DNA from: Verrucomicrobiota bacterium
Lineage (GTDB): Bacteria > Verrucomicrobiota > Verrucomicrobiia > Opitutales > Opitutaceae
Assembly (NCBI GenBank): GCA_023446865.1
Contig: JAEXPL010000324.1
Coordinates: 1-37,560, forward strand
Direction: 5' to 3'
Length of the DNA: 37,560 nt
In this document: positions 7,305 to 16,124 of the stretch, piece after piece
Layout: every line of letters starts with the position of its first letter
Position numbering within the stretch: the stretch's first letter is position 1
Program-made: the position numbers and the translations under genes
The notes under the pieces: model-generated
Told to the model about the DNA's origin: nothing
What the model saw: only the letters and a program-made list of their open reading frames with translations
Database searches by the model: none

Positions 7305-9683
7305 ATGGCGAGTTTCCCCACTAGGCCGGATTCGGCTGCCCCACCGGATCGCTCGTTACCCGCTCAACCGTCGAAACGATCGTCCCTTCTGCAAAGCTGC
7401 GGGCTCGCTTTCGCGTTGGGCTGCTCCGCCGTCGCCACCCTCGCGGCACCGCCGCCCCCGGAAGCGCCCGACATCCTCATCATCAACTCCTACGGTCCGG
7501 GCTACGACTGGAGTGACGACGAAACCACCGGCATCCAGCGGGTCATGCTCCAGCGCTACGTCGACCTCGAGCCGGTCATTCAGTACCTCGACGCCAAACG
7601 CTTCCCCGATCCTGCGCGGGAACGCGCGCTGCTCGACGATCTCGTCGCCAAGACTCGCGCCCGTCCGCCTCGCCTCGTCATCACCCTCGACAACGTCGCC
7701 TTCGACTTTGCGCTGCGGCATCGTGCGGTGTTGGGCGACGATGTGCCGCTCGTCTTCGGCGGCCTCAACCGGTTCACCCCGGACATGATCGCCGGCCAGC
7801 GCAACATCACCGGCGTGTCCGAGGAAACCGATTTCAGCGGCACCTTCGAACTCATCCGCGCCCTCACCCCGGACACCAGACGCATCCTCGTCATCGGCAA
7901 CCAGACCGAAAGCAGCGTCGAAAAGCGCCGTGCGCTCGAGGCCGTCCTGCCGCACTATGCCGGCCGGTATTCTTTCGGTTTCTACGAGGATTGGACCGAC
8001 GCCCAGCTCATCGATCGGATCTCGACGCTCCCCAACGGCACGGTCGGCCTCATCCTCGATGTCACCCGCGACGCCGCCGGCACCGACAACTACAACAGCG
8101 CCGCCTTCAGCACCGAACTCGCCACCCGTACCCGCGTCCCCATCTTCATCACCTCGCGACCGCCCGGAGCGCACGACTGGAGCGTCGACGAGTGGGATGG
8201 GCTCGGCGGAGGGCTCGTCGTGGCCGACCTCCACGGCGCGAAGGTCGGCGAGCTCGCGCTCCGCGTGCTGGCCGGCGAACGCGCCGACGCCATCCCGGTG
8301 GTCCGGTACTCGCCGCAGCGCCTCGAGGTCGACTACCGCCACCTCCGGCGCTTCGGCATCCCGCTGAGCCGGGTGCCTCCCGGTACGCTGGTGCTCAACA
8401 AGCCCACCCACTTCTACCAGATTCACCGCACCCCGTTGCTGATCGCCGCCACGGTCTTCCTCGTGCTCTGCGGCATCATCACCGCGCTGCTCGTCAACAT
8501 CCTCCTCCGCCGCCGCGCCGAGACCGCTCTCCGCCGCACTGAGGAGCAGTTGCGTTCGGCCCAGAAGATGGAGGCGATCGGACGGCTGGCCGGCGGCGTC
8601 GCCCACGACTTCAACAACATCCTTCAGGTGATCCGCGGGCACGCCGGCTTCGTCCAGGAGTCCCCGACCCTCGCCGCCGCCGATCGCGAGGACATCCAGA
8701 CGATCCTGGATGCATCCCAACGGGCCGCGCAGCTCACCCGCCAGTTGCTGGTTTTCAGCCGCAAACAGACGCTCAATCCGGAGCCGCTCGACCCGAACGT
8801 CCTGATCGAGGACATGGCCAAGATGTTGCGTCGCGTTCTCGGCGAGCACATCGAGCTCCGCGTCGAACCCCTTCCCGCCCAGGTCATCATGCTCGCCGAC
8901 AAGGGCCAGCTCGAGCAGGTGCTGCTCAATCTCTGCCTCAACGCCCGCGACGCGATGACCGACCGCGGCCGCATCGAGATCGCCCTCAGCCAGACCACCT
9001 GCACCGCCGCGGATTGCGAGCACAGCACGGACCTGAAGCCCGGCGAGTATCTTGTTCTCAAGGTCACGGACAACGGCAGCGGGATGCCCCGCGAGGTCCT
9101 CGACCGGTTGTTCGAGCCGTTCTTCACCACAAAGGCGCCAGGCAAGGGCACCGGGCTCGGCCTCTCGGTCGTCTACGGCATCGTCCGCCAGCACGGCGGT
9201 GCCATCCGCGTCTACAGCGAGGTGGGCAGCGGCACCGTTTTCCGCATCATGATTCCACTGGTCTCGACCGAGCTCGAGCCCGCCACCATCGCCACGATCG
9301 AGGAGTATCCCCGCGGCCACGGCACCATCCTGCTCGCCGAGGACGACCCGCACGTGCGCGAGATCGGGCTGCGAATCCTCAGTCGCAGCGGCTTCGAGGT
9401 GCTCCCTGCCTGCGACGGCGCCGAGGCCATCGATCTCATTGTCCGTCATCAGCAGTCCATCCGCCTCGCCGTGCTGGACGTGCTCATGCCCCAGAAGAGC
9501 GGGCGCGAGGTCCACGACTTCATCAAAGCCCACCACCCCGAGATCCCGGTGGTCTTTTGCAGCGGCTACACCGCCGAGATGCTACCGCCCGGCACCGCGC
9601 CCGACCCCGGCCTCACGCTCATCAACAAGCCCTACGCAGCCAACGAACTCCTGTCCGTCGTCCACCGGCTGCTCGGGCGTTGA
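7305..9683 (+). CDS. Hybrid sensor histidine kinase with ABC-substrate-binding-like sensor and C-terminal receiver
   Basis: A 792-aa inner-membrane signalling protein. Residues 27-48 are an export signal or first membrane helix. Residues ~55-345 form a periplasmic domain resembling the ABC_sub_bind family (ILIINSYGPGYDW; PLVFGGLNRF). A membrane helix spans ~377-400. Next come HisKA with His434 in GGVAHDFNN, then HATPase with the N box LNLCLNARDAM, DNGSGM, FEPFFTTK and GKGTGLGLS. The receiver covers ~672-792 with acidic pair EDD 679-681, phospho-acceptor Asp725 and Lys775. All catalytic residues are present. The sensor probably binds a small organic ligand, unknown here. No HTH output exists, so the signal must pass through the receiver or a phosphotransfer partner not seen nearby. 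The gene is transcribed alone; the next genes are convergent. Confidence 0.9.
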   Translation: MASFPTRPDSAAPPDRSLPAQPSKRSSLLQSCGLAFALGCSAVATLAAPPPPEAPDILIINSYGPGYDWSDDETTGIQRVMLQRYVDLEPVIQYLDAKRFPDPARERALLDDLVAKTRARPPRLVITLDNVAFDFALRHRAVLGDDVPLVFGGLNRFTPDMIAGQRNITGVSEETDFSGTFELIRALTPDTRRILVIGNQTESSVEKRRALEAVLPHYAGRYSFGFYEDWTDAQLIDRISTLPNGTVGLILDVTRDAAGTDNYNSAAFSTELATRTRVPIFITSRPPGAHDWSVDEWDGLGGGLVVADLHGAKVGELALRVLAGERADAIPVVRYSPQRLEVDYRHLRRFGIPLSRVPPGTLVLNKPTHFYQIHRTPLLIAATVFLVLCGIITALLVNILLRRRAETALRRTEEQLRSAQKMEAIGRLAGGVAHDFNNILQVIRGHAGFVQESPTLAAADREDIQTILDASQRAAQLTRQLLVFSRKQTLNPEPLDPNVLIEDMAKMLRRVLGEHIELRVEPLPAQVIMLADKGQLEQVLLNLCLNARDAMTDRGRIEIALSQTTCTAADCEHSTDLKPGEYLVLKVTDNGSGMPREVLDRLFEPFFTTKAPGKGTGLGLSVVYGIVRQHGGAIRVYSEVGSGTVFRIMIPLVSTELEPATIATIEEYPRGHGTILLAEDDPHVREIGLRILSRSGFEVLPACDGAEAIDLIVRHQQSIRLAVLDVLMPQKSGREVHDFIKAHHPEIPVVFCSGYTAEMLPPGTAPDPGLTLINKPYAANELLSVVHRLLGR

Positions 9684-9755
9684 GCAAGGCAGCACGGGCC
9701 GCAGTCCGTCCCGAGCACGTAACCGCGACACCGCCGCGCAAAGTGCAGCGCCTCC

Positions 9756-10136
9756 TCAGCCGATCAGCTTCTCGTAGTCGGCCGGCGCAAGCAGGCCTTC
9801 GAGTTCGGCGGCATTGGCCGGCTGCAGCTTGAGCATCCAGCCCTCGCCGTGCGGATCCTTGTTCACCGTCTCCGGCGCGGCGTTGAGCGCCTCGTTGATC
9901 GCCAGCACCGTGCCCGCGAGCGGAGCGTACAGATCGGACGCGGCCTTCACGCTCTCGACGACCCCGAAGCTCTCGCCGGTCTTGAGCGCGGCCCCCACCT
10001 TCGGCAGTTGCACGAAGGTGATGTCGCCAAGGCTGTTCTGGGCGTAGGCCGTGATGCCGACGAGCACCGAGCCATCGGGCTGGCGCTTCGCCCATTCGTG
10101 GGATTTCGCGTACTTGCAGTCGGAGGGAACGGACAT
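9756..10136 (-). CDS. gcvH: Glycine cleavage system H protein
   Basis: A 126-aa lipoyl carrier that shuttles the aminomethyl group between the P, T and L proteins during glycine breakdown. The N-terminus has YAKSHEWAK. The lipoylation site is Lys64 in ESVKAASDLYAP, and PHGEGWMLKL lies near the end. Length is normal. It starts 14 bases after the gcvT stop and is clearly co-transcribed with it. gcvP, often the next gene, is absent: the following gene is the convergent kinase. Confidence 0.97.
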   Translation of the reverse strand: MSVPSDCKYAKSHEWAKRQPDGSVLVGITAYAQNSLGDITFVQLPKVGAALKTGESFGVVESVKAASDLYAPLAGTVLAINEALNAAPETVNKDPHGEGWMLKLQPANAAELEGLLAPADYEKLIG

Positions 10137-10150
10137 GGGAGGAAAGGAGT

Positions 10151-11245
10151 TCAGTTTTTCGCCGGGAGCGTGACGAAGGGCGGTTTGACCGGCGTGAGTT
10201 TGATGGCGGTGCCCCGCACGTCAACGGAGAGCTCGCCGGCGTCGCTCTTCACGAGCGCGGAACCGATCGCCTCGTTCAGCACCGGGGAAAGCGTGCCCGA
10301 CATCACCTCGCCCACCGGGCCGGAGGCGTCGACCACGGGAGTGCCGGCGCGGATGATCCGGCGGTCGCCGGTCTTGAAGAACACGATCCGGCTCGGCAGC
10401 CCGGCGGCCTTCTGCGCGCGCAGGGCGTCGCGGCCGATGAAGTCGGAGGCCTTGTCGAGCTTCACCACCCAGCCGAGCCCGGCCTGGAGCGGCGAGATCT
10501 TGTCGGAAATCTCGTGCCCGTAGAGCGGATATCCCGCTTCGAGGCGGAGACTATCTCGTGCGCCGAGGCCGGCGAGCTCGAGCCCGTGCGGTTGGCCGGC
10601 GGCGAGGATGGTCTCCGCGAGTTTCACCACGTCGGCCGGACGGCAGAACAACTCGTAGCCGTTCTCGCCGGTGTAACCGGTGCGGGCGATCAGGCACTCG
10701 GCACCGGCGACAACGCCGGGCGCGCAGTGATAGTACTTGAGCGCACCGAGATCGGCGGAGCTCAGCGGCTGCAGGATCGCGACCGAGGCCGGGCCCTGCA
10801 GCGCAAGCAGCGCGAAGTCGTCGGAGAGGCTGCGCACCGTACAGTTGAAGCCGGCGGCGTGCTGCGTGATCCAAGCGACATCCTTCTCGGTGTTGGAAGC
10901 GTTGACGCAGACGAGGAAATCCTGCGCGCCCCGGCGATAGATGATCAGGTCGTCGACCACGCCGCCGTCGGGCTGGCACATCGTCGAATAGAGCACGCGA
11001 CCGGGGAAGAGCTTCGAGACGTCGTTGGTGACGAGGTGGTCGAGGAAACGCACCGCCTCGGGTCCGGTGACCTCGACCTCGCCCATGTGGCTCACATCGA
11101 AGAGCCCGGCCTTCTGGCGGACCACGCGGTGCTCCTCGAGGATGCTGCGGTACTGCACCGGCATCTCCCAGCCGCCGAAATCGACGAAGCGGGCGCCGTG
11201 CTGCTGGTTGAAGGCGAAGAGCGGGGTGCGTTTGAGGTCCGGCAT
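10151..11245 (-). CDS. gcvT: Glycine cleavage system T protein (aminomethyltransferase)
   Basis: A 364-aa cytoplasmic enzyme that moves the methylene group from the aminomethyl-lipoyl H protein to tetrahydrofolate and releases ammonia. Diagnostic stretches are the N-terminal RTPLFAFNQQHGARFVDFGG, then LFDVSHMGEVEVTG, MCQPDGGVVDDLI and ARTGYTGENGYEL. GLGARDSLRLEAGYPLYGHE carries the folate-binding region. Length is typical. The ATG at 11245 precedes the conserved start. It leads a gcvT-gcvH operon. The 61 bases upstream are too short to hold a glycine riboswitch. Confidence 0.97.
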   Translation of the reverse strand: MPDLKRTPLFAFNQQHGARFVDFGGWEMPVQYRSILEEHRVVRQKAGLFDVSHMGEVEVTGPEAVRFLDHLVTNDVSKLFPGRVLYSTMCQPDGGVVDDLIIYRRGAQDFLVCVNASNTEKDVAWITQHAAGFNCTVRSLSDDFALLALQGPASVAILQPLSSADLGALKYYHCAPGVVAGAECLIARTGYTGENGYELFCRPADVVKLAETILAAGQPHGLELAGLGARDSLRLEAGYPLYGHEISDKISPLQAGLGWVVKLDKASDFIGRDALRAQKAAGLPSRIVFFKTGDRRIIRAGTPVVDASGPVGEVMSGTLSPVLNEAIGSALVKSDAGELSVDVRGTAIKLTPVKPPFVTLPAKN

Positions 11246-11306
11246 GAGGCGACCAGTGCACGCCCCGGCGCGCGCACCGGCAAGGAACTTTTCGGCGCGC
11301 TGCCGT

Positions 11307-12554
11307 CTACTCGAACCGCAACGCCTCGATCGGGTCGAGCCGCGCGGCTTTGCGGGCGGGATAGTAGCCGAAGACCACGCCGATCCCCGCGCAGAACACC
11401 AGGCCGATCACGATCCAGAGCAACGGAATCGTCGCCTCGCCGGCCATGAACATGCCGAGCGCGTTGCCCGCACCGACGCCGAGGACGATCCCGGCCACTC
11501 CACCGAGCAGCGAGATGACGATGGCCTCGATCAGGAACTGCCGCAGGATCGCGCGCCGCTGGGCGCCGAGGGACTTGCGAACACCGATCTCCTTGGTGCG
11601 CTCCGTCACGCTCACCAGCATGATGTTCATGATACCGACCCCGGCCGCGAGCAGCGCGAACAGGCTGATCACAAACGCGCCCGTCTTGATGATCCCGGTG
11701 GCGTTGTTGAACATCTCGATCAGCGAGTCGTTCGAGACGATGTCGAAGTCGTTCGGATCCTCCGGGTCGAGCCCGCGCGCCAGCCGCATGGCCCCGATGG
11801 CGTGATTGAAGGTGTCGTCGAGCTCGGCCTGGCTGCGCGCCTGCACGCTGATGCCGATCGAGCGGCCGGCGCGACCATAGACCGCGAGGAAACGCGTGAT
11901 CGGCAGCACCAACAGATTGTCCTGACTCTGCCCGAACATCGGGCCTTTCGGGGCGAACGTGCCGACAACGAGGTACGTCTGCCCATCCATGCGGATGCGC
12001 TTGAGGAGCGGATCCTCGCCGGGGAAGAGCCGAGTCACGAGATCCGCCCCGAGGACACAGACAGCGCGGCCGTAGGTGGTGTCCTCCTTGGTGAGGTTGC
12101 GTCCACGGTCGATCTGGAAGTCCCGCACCGCGGTGAAATGCTCATCGGTGCCGATGAGCGTGTTGTTCGGATTGGTCTTCCGGTCGAGGTACACCGCCTG
12201 CCGGCCGCCGCGGCGGATCATGAGGCCGACGGTCGCCTTGGTGTCCTCCATCAACTCGCGGAAACGCTCCGCCTGCTCGAGGGAGACATCGCGCCGGTTC
12301 GTGAACTGGCCGTGGTGTCCGCCGCCCATGATCGCGGGATACTTCGAGATGACAAAGCTGTTCGCCCCAAGGATGTTCAGGTTCGACTCGATGGTCTTCT
12401 GGATCGTGGCGATCACGGTCATCACGCCGATCACCGAGAAGACACCGATGGCGATGCCCGACATCGTGAGGAACGAGCGCAGCTTGTGGGCGCCCACGGC
12501 GGTCAACGCCATGCGGACGATCTCGCTCAGGGGCATGCCGCCGGCCCTATTCAT
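11307..12554 (-). CDS. MacB-like ABC transporter permease, second of two
   Basis: A 415-aa FtsX/MacB-type permease. One membrane helix follows the MALTAVGAHKLRSFLTMSGIA start. A MacB-like periplasmic domain covers about residues 50-270, and three helices lie at the C-terminus. The end motif AGIGVVFGYYPARKAARLDPIEALRFE and the segment ERTKEIGVRKSLGAQRRAILRQFL are classic for the family. The start at 12554 overlaps the upstream permease stop by 8 bases (ATGAATAG), implying translational coupling; a second ATG at 12536 is possible. It differs clearly from its partner permease, so the complex may be a heterodimer. It is the last gene of the exporter operon. Confidence 0.9.
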   Translation of the reverse strand: MNRAGGMPLSEIVRMALTAVGAHKLRSFLTMSGIAIGVFSVIGVMTVIATIQKTIESNLNILGANSFVISKYPAIMGGGHHGQFTNRRDVSLEQAERFRELMEDTKATVGLMIRRGGRQAVYLDRKTNPNNTLIGTDEHFTAVRDFQIDRGRNLTKEDTTYGRAVCVLGADLVTRLFPGEDPLLKRIRMDGQTYLVVGTFAPKGPMFGQSQDNLLVLPITRFLAVYGRAGRSIGISVQARSQAELDDTFNHAIGAMRLARGLDPEDPNDFDIVSNDSLIEMFNNATGIIKTGAFVISLFALLAAGVGIMNIMLVSVTERTKEIGVRKSLGAQRRAILRQFLIEAIVISLLGGVAGIVLGVGAGNALGMFMAGEATIPLLWIVIGLVFCAGIGVVFGYYPARKAARLDPIEALRFE

Positions 12555-13797
12555 AACGCAGAGCCTCCACCGGATCCAAACGGCTCGCCGACCACGCCGG
12601 AGCGAAGCCGGAAAGCACGCCAACCACCGTCGCCGCGCCCATGGCGAAGAACATCAGTACCGGAGAAAACGTCACCGGCAGCGCCGGGAAGGCGACCTTC
12701 ACCAGCGCAGTCAGCAAGAGAGTGATCGCGAGGCCCACCCCGCCACCGGCGAGCGAGATCGAGGCCGCCTCGACGAGGAACTGCAGGAGGATCGTGCGGC
12801 GCCGCGCGCCGAGCGCCTTGCGGGTGCCGATCTCCCGCGTGCGCTCCTTCACACTCACGTAGGTGATGTTCATGATGCCGATCGCACCCACGAAGAGCGC
12901 CAGCCCGGTGATGCCGAGCCCGGCGATCGCGAGGCCGTTGCGGATCGGGTCGAGCTGTTTCTTCACGCTATCCTGGGTGTTGACCTCGAAGTCCTCGGGG
13001 CGCTCGGGCGGCACCTGACGGATGCGCCGCATCAGCCCGATCAGTTCCCAACGCGCGTCCTCGGCACGGGCGAGGTCGACCTGCACGCGGATCTCGGCGC
13101 CCTCCGTCTGCCGGGTGAACAGCCGCCGCAGGGCGGGCAACGGGATCGAGACATTCGAGTCCCAACTCCACATCCCGAGAAACGACCCTTGCCGCTCCAT
13201 GACGCCCACGACCGTGAAGTTCTGCCCCTGCAGGCGGATCTGCTGGCCAAGCGGCGATTGGTTGGGGAAGAGCGCCTTGGCGACATCGAAACCGAGCACG
13301 ACGACATTCCGCCCCGCGCGCGATTCCGCTTCGTTGAAAAACCGGCCTTCCTTCACCTCCGCCTTCGACATGCGCGGCAACTCGGAGGTGGTGCCGAGGG
13401 TGTAGATGCCGTTGAGGGAATAGTCGCCGCGGTAGATCTTGGTGAAGACCGAATCGGCCGGCACGGCCAGCTTCAATGCCGTGCCCGGCGTGCGCGCGAC
13501 GTACTCGTTGATCTGGTCGGCGTACTCGGTGCGGATCTTCTGCCGGTTGCGGAAGTTCCACCAGTCCTCGACATCGCGCCATGGCCACTTCGTCACGTAG
13601 AGGACATCGTCGCCGATGATGGCGAGGCTGTTGTTGACGCCCTTGTCGATGCCGCCGATCGCCGTGCCCATGAGCGTGACGGCCAGGATGCCGATGATCA
13701 CGCCCAACGCCGTGAGGAAGGAGCGCGTGCGATTCGCCCGGATCTGCTGCGTGGCGATCCGGATGGACTCTGTGAGCTCGAAAATGAGGCGTTTCAC
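12547..13797 (-). CDS. MacB-like ABC transporter permease, first of two
   Basis: A 416-aa FtsX/MacB-type permease. The first membrane helix is near residues 26-48 (RTRSFLTALGVIIGILAVTLMG). A periplasmic domain and three C-terminal helices follow. KERTREIGTRKALGARRRTILLQFLVEA and the closing GFAPAWSASRLDPVEALRYE are family hallmarks. There is no fused ATPase, unlike E. coli MacB; the ATPase is the separate gene just upstream. The start codon is GTG at 13797, 19 bases after the ATPase stop. The family exports peptides, macrolides or lipoproteins, or drives periplasmic work by mechanotransmission; the substrate here is unknown. Confidence 0.9.
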   Translation of the reverse strand: MKRLIFELTESIRIATQQIRANRTRSFLTALGVIIGILAVTLMGTAIGGIDKGVNNSLAIIGDDVLYVTKWPWRDVEDWWNFRNRQKIRTEYADQINEYVARTPGTALKLAVPADSVFTKIYRGDYSLNGIYTLGTTSELPRMSKAEVKEGRFFNEAESRAGRNVVVLGFDVAKALFPNQSPLGQQIRLQGQNFTVVGVMERQGSFLGMWSWDSNVSIPLPALRRLFTRQTEGAEIRVQVDLARAEDARWELIGLMRRIRQVPPERPEDFEVNTQDSVKKQLDPIRNGLAIAGLGITGLALFVGAIGIMNITYVSVKERTREIGTRKALGARRRTILLQFLVEAASISLAGGGVGLAITLLLTALVKVAFPALPVTFSPVLMFFAMGAATVVGVLSGFAPAWSASRLDPVEALRYE

Positions 13798-13816
13798 GTC
13801 GATGGCTGGACCGGAA

Positions 13817-14560
13817 TCACACGCCGACCGCGCGGTCGCTTTCGACCACGCCGTCGCGCAGGCGCACGATGCGTCGGGCGTGGCGGGCGATGTCCTCCTC
13901 GTGGGTCACGAGGATGATCGTGTTGCCCCGATCGTAGAGGATCTCGAGCAATGCCATGATCTCGTCGCCGGTTTTCGAATCCAAGTTGCCGGTCGGCTCG
14001 TCGGCGCGGATGATCGAGGGATTGTTCACCAGCGCACGGGCGATGGCGACGCGCTGCCGCTGGCCGCCGGAGAGTTCGTTGGGCTTGTGGTGCATGCGGT
14101 CGCCCAGCCCCACGGCGCGCAACGCGCTCGCGGCGCGTTCGCGGCGCTGCGCCGCCGGCACCCCGGCGTAGATCAGGGGCAGCTCGACATTGCGCAGGGC
14201 GTCGCTGCGCGGGAGCAGGTTGAACGTCTGGAAGACGAAGCCGATCTCACGGTTGCGGATGTCGGCCAGCTCGTCATCGCCCATGTGGGCGACGTTGCCG
14301 CCGTTGAAGAAGTAGTCGCCGGCCGTCGGCGTATCCAGGCATCCGACCATGTTCATCATCGTCGACTTGCCGCTGCCAGACGGGCCCATGATGGCGAGGT
14401 ACTCGTTGCGGTGGATCTTGAGGTCCACGCCGCGCAGCGCACGGATGACCTGGTCGCCCATCTTGTAGACCTTGGTGATGCCGCGGATCTCGATGACCAG
14501 CGGCCCGGGCGGGCGCACCGGGCGGGGCGCTGGCGCGGGTTGGGAAACGATGGAACTCAT
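13817..14560 (-). CDS. MacB/LolD-type ABC transporter ATP-binding protein
   Basis: A 247-aa ATPase with Walker A GPSGSGKST, Q-loop FVFQTFNLLPR, signature LSGGQRQRVAIARAL, Walker B with DEPTGNLDS, and switch VTHEEDIA. The sequence between Q-loop and signature is of the LolD/MacB subfamily. The first ~22 residues are a Pro/Ala-rich extension. The gene starts 14 bases after the adaptor stop and 19 bases before the first permease, so it is the motor of this exporter. Confidence 0.94.
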   Translation of the reverse strand: MSSIVSQPAPAPRPVRPPGPLVIEIRGITKVYKMGDQVIRALRGVDLKIHRNEYLAIMGPSGSGKSTMMNMVGCLDTPTAGDYFFNGGNVAHMGDDELADIRNREIGFVFQTFNLLPRSDALRNVELPLIYAGVPAAQRRERAASALRAVGLGDRMHHKPNELSGGQRQRVAIARALVNNPSIIRADEPTGNLDSKTGDEIMALLEILYDRGNTIILVTHEEDIARHARRIVRLRDGVVESDRAVGV

Positions 14561-14574
14561 GCGCGGCGCCTGGC

Positions 14575-15990
14575 TCAGGGTTTCTTCGGCTCGTCCTTGG
14601 ACTCCGGCTTCGCCTCGGACTTCTTCTCGCCAGCCTTCACGTCCTTCTTCGCCGGTTGGATCGTGATCGCGCTGCCGGCCTTCAGGGTCTGGGTCACGGC
14701 GCGATACGGGCCGGTGATGACCTCGTCGCCCTCCTTCAGGCCGCTGATGATCTGGGTGTGGGTGTTGTCCATCAGGCCGGTCGTGACCTTGCGCAGTTCG
14801 GCTTTCGCACCGGCGCGGAGGAACACGATCCGCTGCAGATTCTCGCGATCGAGGCGCTCCTGCTCACGGCGCTGCGCGTCGTTGACGGCGGTGGCCGCGC
14901 CTTCGTTCTGGGACTGGGCCGCTTCGGCGGTGCGCTGCTTCTGCACCTCCTCGGTGGTGCGGTTGTCGTCCTTCGTGCGCACGACCACGCACTGGCTGGG
15001 CACCGCCACGACATCGGCGGCGGTCTGCGTCACGATATCGGCGGTGGCGCTCATGCCGGGACGCAGGCGCACTCCCGGCTCGTTCACGCTGATGCGCACC
15101 TCGAAATTGGTCACTTCATCGGCCGAGCCCGACCCGGAGGTGCGGGCAGTATTGGCGATCTCGCGAACGACACCGACGAGCTCGCGCCCCTGAAAGGCAT
15201 CGACCCGCACGCGCGCCTTGTCGCCGATCTTCACGTTGATCACGTCATTCTCGTTCACGTTCACGCGCACTTCCATCCGCTCGAGGTCGGCGACGCGCAT
15301 GATCTCGGTGCCGGCAAAGCTGCCGGTGGCGACCACCCGCTCGCCGAGCTTGCTGTTGAGCACGCTGATGGTGCCGTCGCGCGGGGCGAGGATGGTTGTC
15401 TTGGAGAGATAGTCCTCCGCTTGGCTCAGCCCGCTTTCGGACCGGAGGAGGTTGGCTTTGGCGCTCTCGACATTGGCCAATGCCACGCGCAAGGCCGAGC
15501 GGCTGGCGTTGAACTCAGTGTCCGAAACGAGGCCACGCTCGCGCAGCGTGGCGACTTGGTCGAAGTCGAGCTGGGCCTTCTCGGCCTGCGCCTCACTCTG
15601 GAGCACCGCGGCCTTGGCCGCCGCGACTGACGCCTGGCTCTGCTCAACCTGCGCCTTGTAGTAGTCCGGCTTGATGCGCACCAGCAGGTCGCCCTGCTTC
15701 ACCTGCTGCCCCTCGACGATCGGCAGGTCGATGATCTCGCCGGCAACTTCGCCGGAGATCTTCACCTCCACCTCCGGTTGCACCCGGCCGGTGGCCGAGA
15801 CGAGCTGAGTGATCGTCTTGATGACCGCCTTCTCGGTTGTGACCACGATGGCCCGTTCGCCACGCCCCTTGATCGCGGCGGCGACGCACAACAGCACAAA
15901 GGCCGCGGTGCCTCCAATGATCCAATAGAGCTTCTTGCGGCTCTTCTTCGGGGATGATGAGGGACGGAGGGAAGGTTCAGTCGGCGCCAT
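14575..15990 (-). CDS. MacA-like periplasmic adaptor (membrane fusion protein)
   Basis: A 471-aa adaptor that would link the inner-membrane ABC exporter to an outer-membrane channel, which is not encoded here. It has a short cytoplasmic basic stretch (SSSPKKSRKKLYW), one membrane helix, and the MFP lipoyl/barrel-sandwich segment (ISGEVAGEIIDLPIVEGQQVKQGDLLVRI). A long alpha-hairpin follows, then LAPRDGTISVLNSKLGERV and beta-barrel domains. An unusual polar, Gln/Glu/Arg-rich insertion lies about 110 residues before the end. The protein closes with a Lys/Glu/Pro-rich tail. The ATG at 15990 was chosen because the hydrophilic N-terminus and anchor begin there; ATG 16014 is an alternative. It is the first gene of a four-gene operon. 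Confidence 0.9.
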   Translation of the reverse strand: MAPTEPSLRPSSSPKKSRKKLYWIIGGTAAFVLLCVAAAIKGRGERAIVVTTEKAVIKTITQLVSATGRVQPEVEVKISGEVAGEIIDLPIVEGQQVKQGDLLVRIKPDYYKAQVEQSQASVAAAKAAVLQSEAQAEKAQLDFDQVATLRERGLVSDTEFNASRSALRVALANVESAKANLLRSESGLSQAEDYLSKTTILAPRDGTISVLNSKLGERVVATGSFAGTEIMRVADLERMEVRVNVNENDVINVKIGDKARVRVDAFQGRELVGVVREIANTARTSGSGSADEVTNFEVRISVNEPGVRLRPGMSATADIVTQTAADVVAVPSQCVVVRTKDDNRTTEEVQKQRTAEAAQSQNEGAATAVNDAQRREQERLDRENLQRIVFLRAGAKAELRKVTTGLMDNTHTQIISGLKEGDEVITGPYRAVTQTLKAGSAITIQPAKKDVKAGEKKSEAKPESKDEPKKP

Positions 15991-16124
15991 GTCGCGGTGT
16001 GTTGGGTCGTGCATGCCCGCCCACGGTGACCATGTCAAAGACCGACGGGCAGGTGGATTGCGACCGTGACGACCGGCGACGATGATGGACGAGCGGCGCA
16101 ACGGTCGCATCCCCGCCGCGCCCC

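Noticed and set aside
7356..9536. Long open minus-strand frame across the hybrid kinase
   Set aside because: It is antisense to a protein with complete kinase and receiver motifs; its Asp/Glu/Ala-rich translation is typical of a shadow frame.
11246..11306. Glycine riboswitch before gcvT
   Set aside because: Only 61 bases are available and no tandem aptamer-like pairing is seen.
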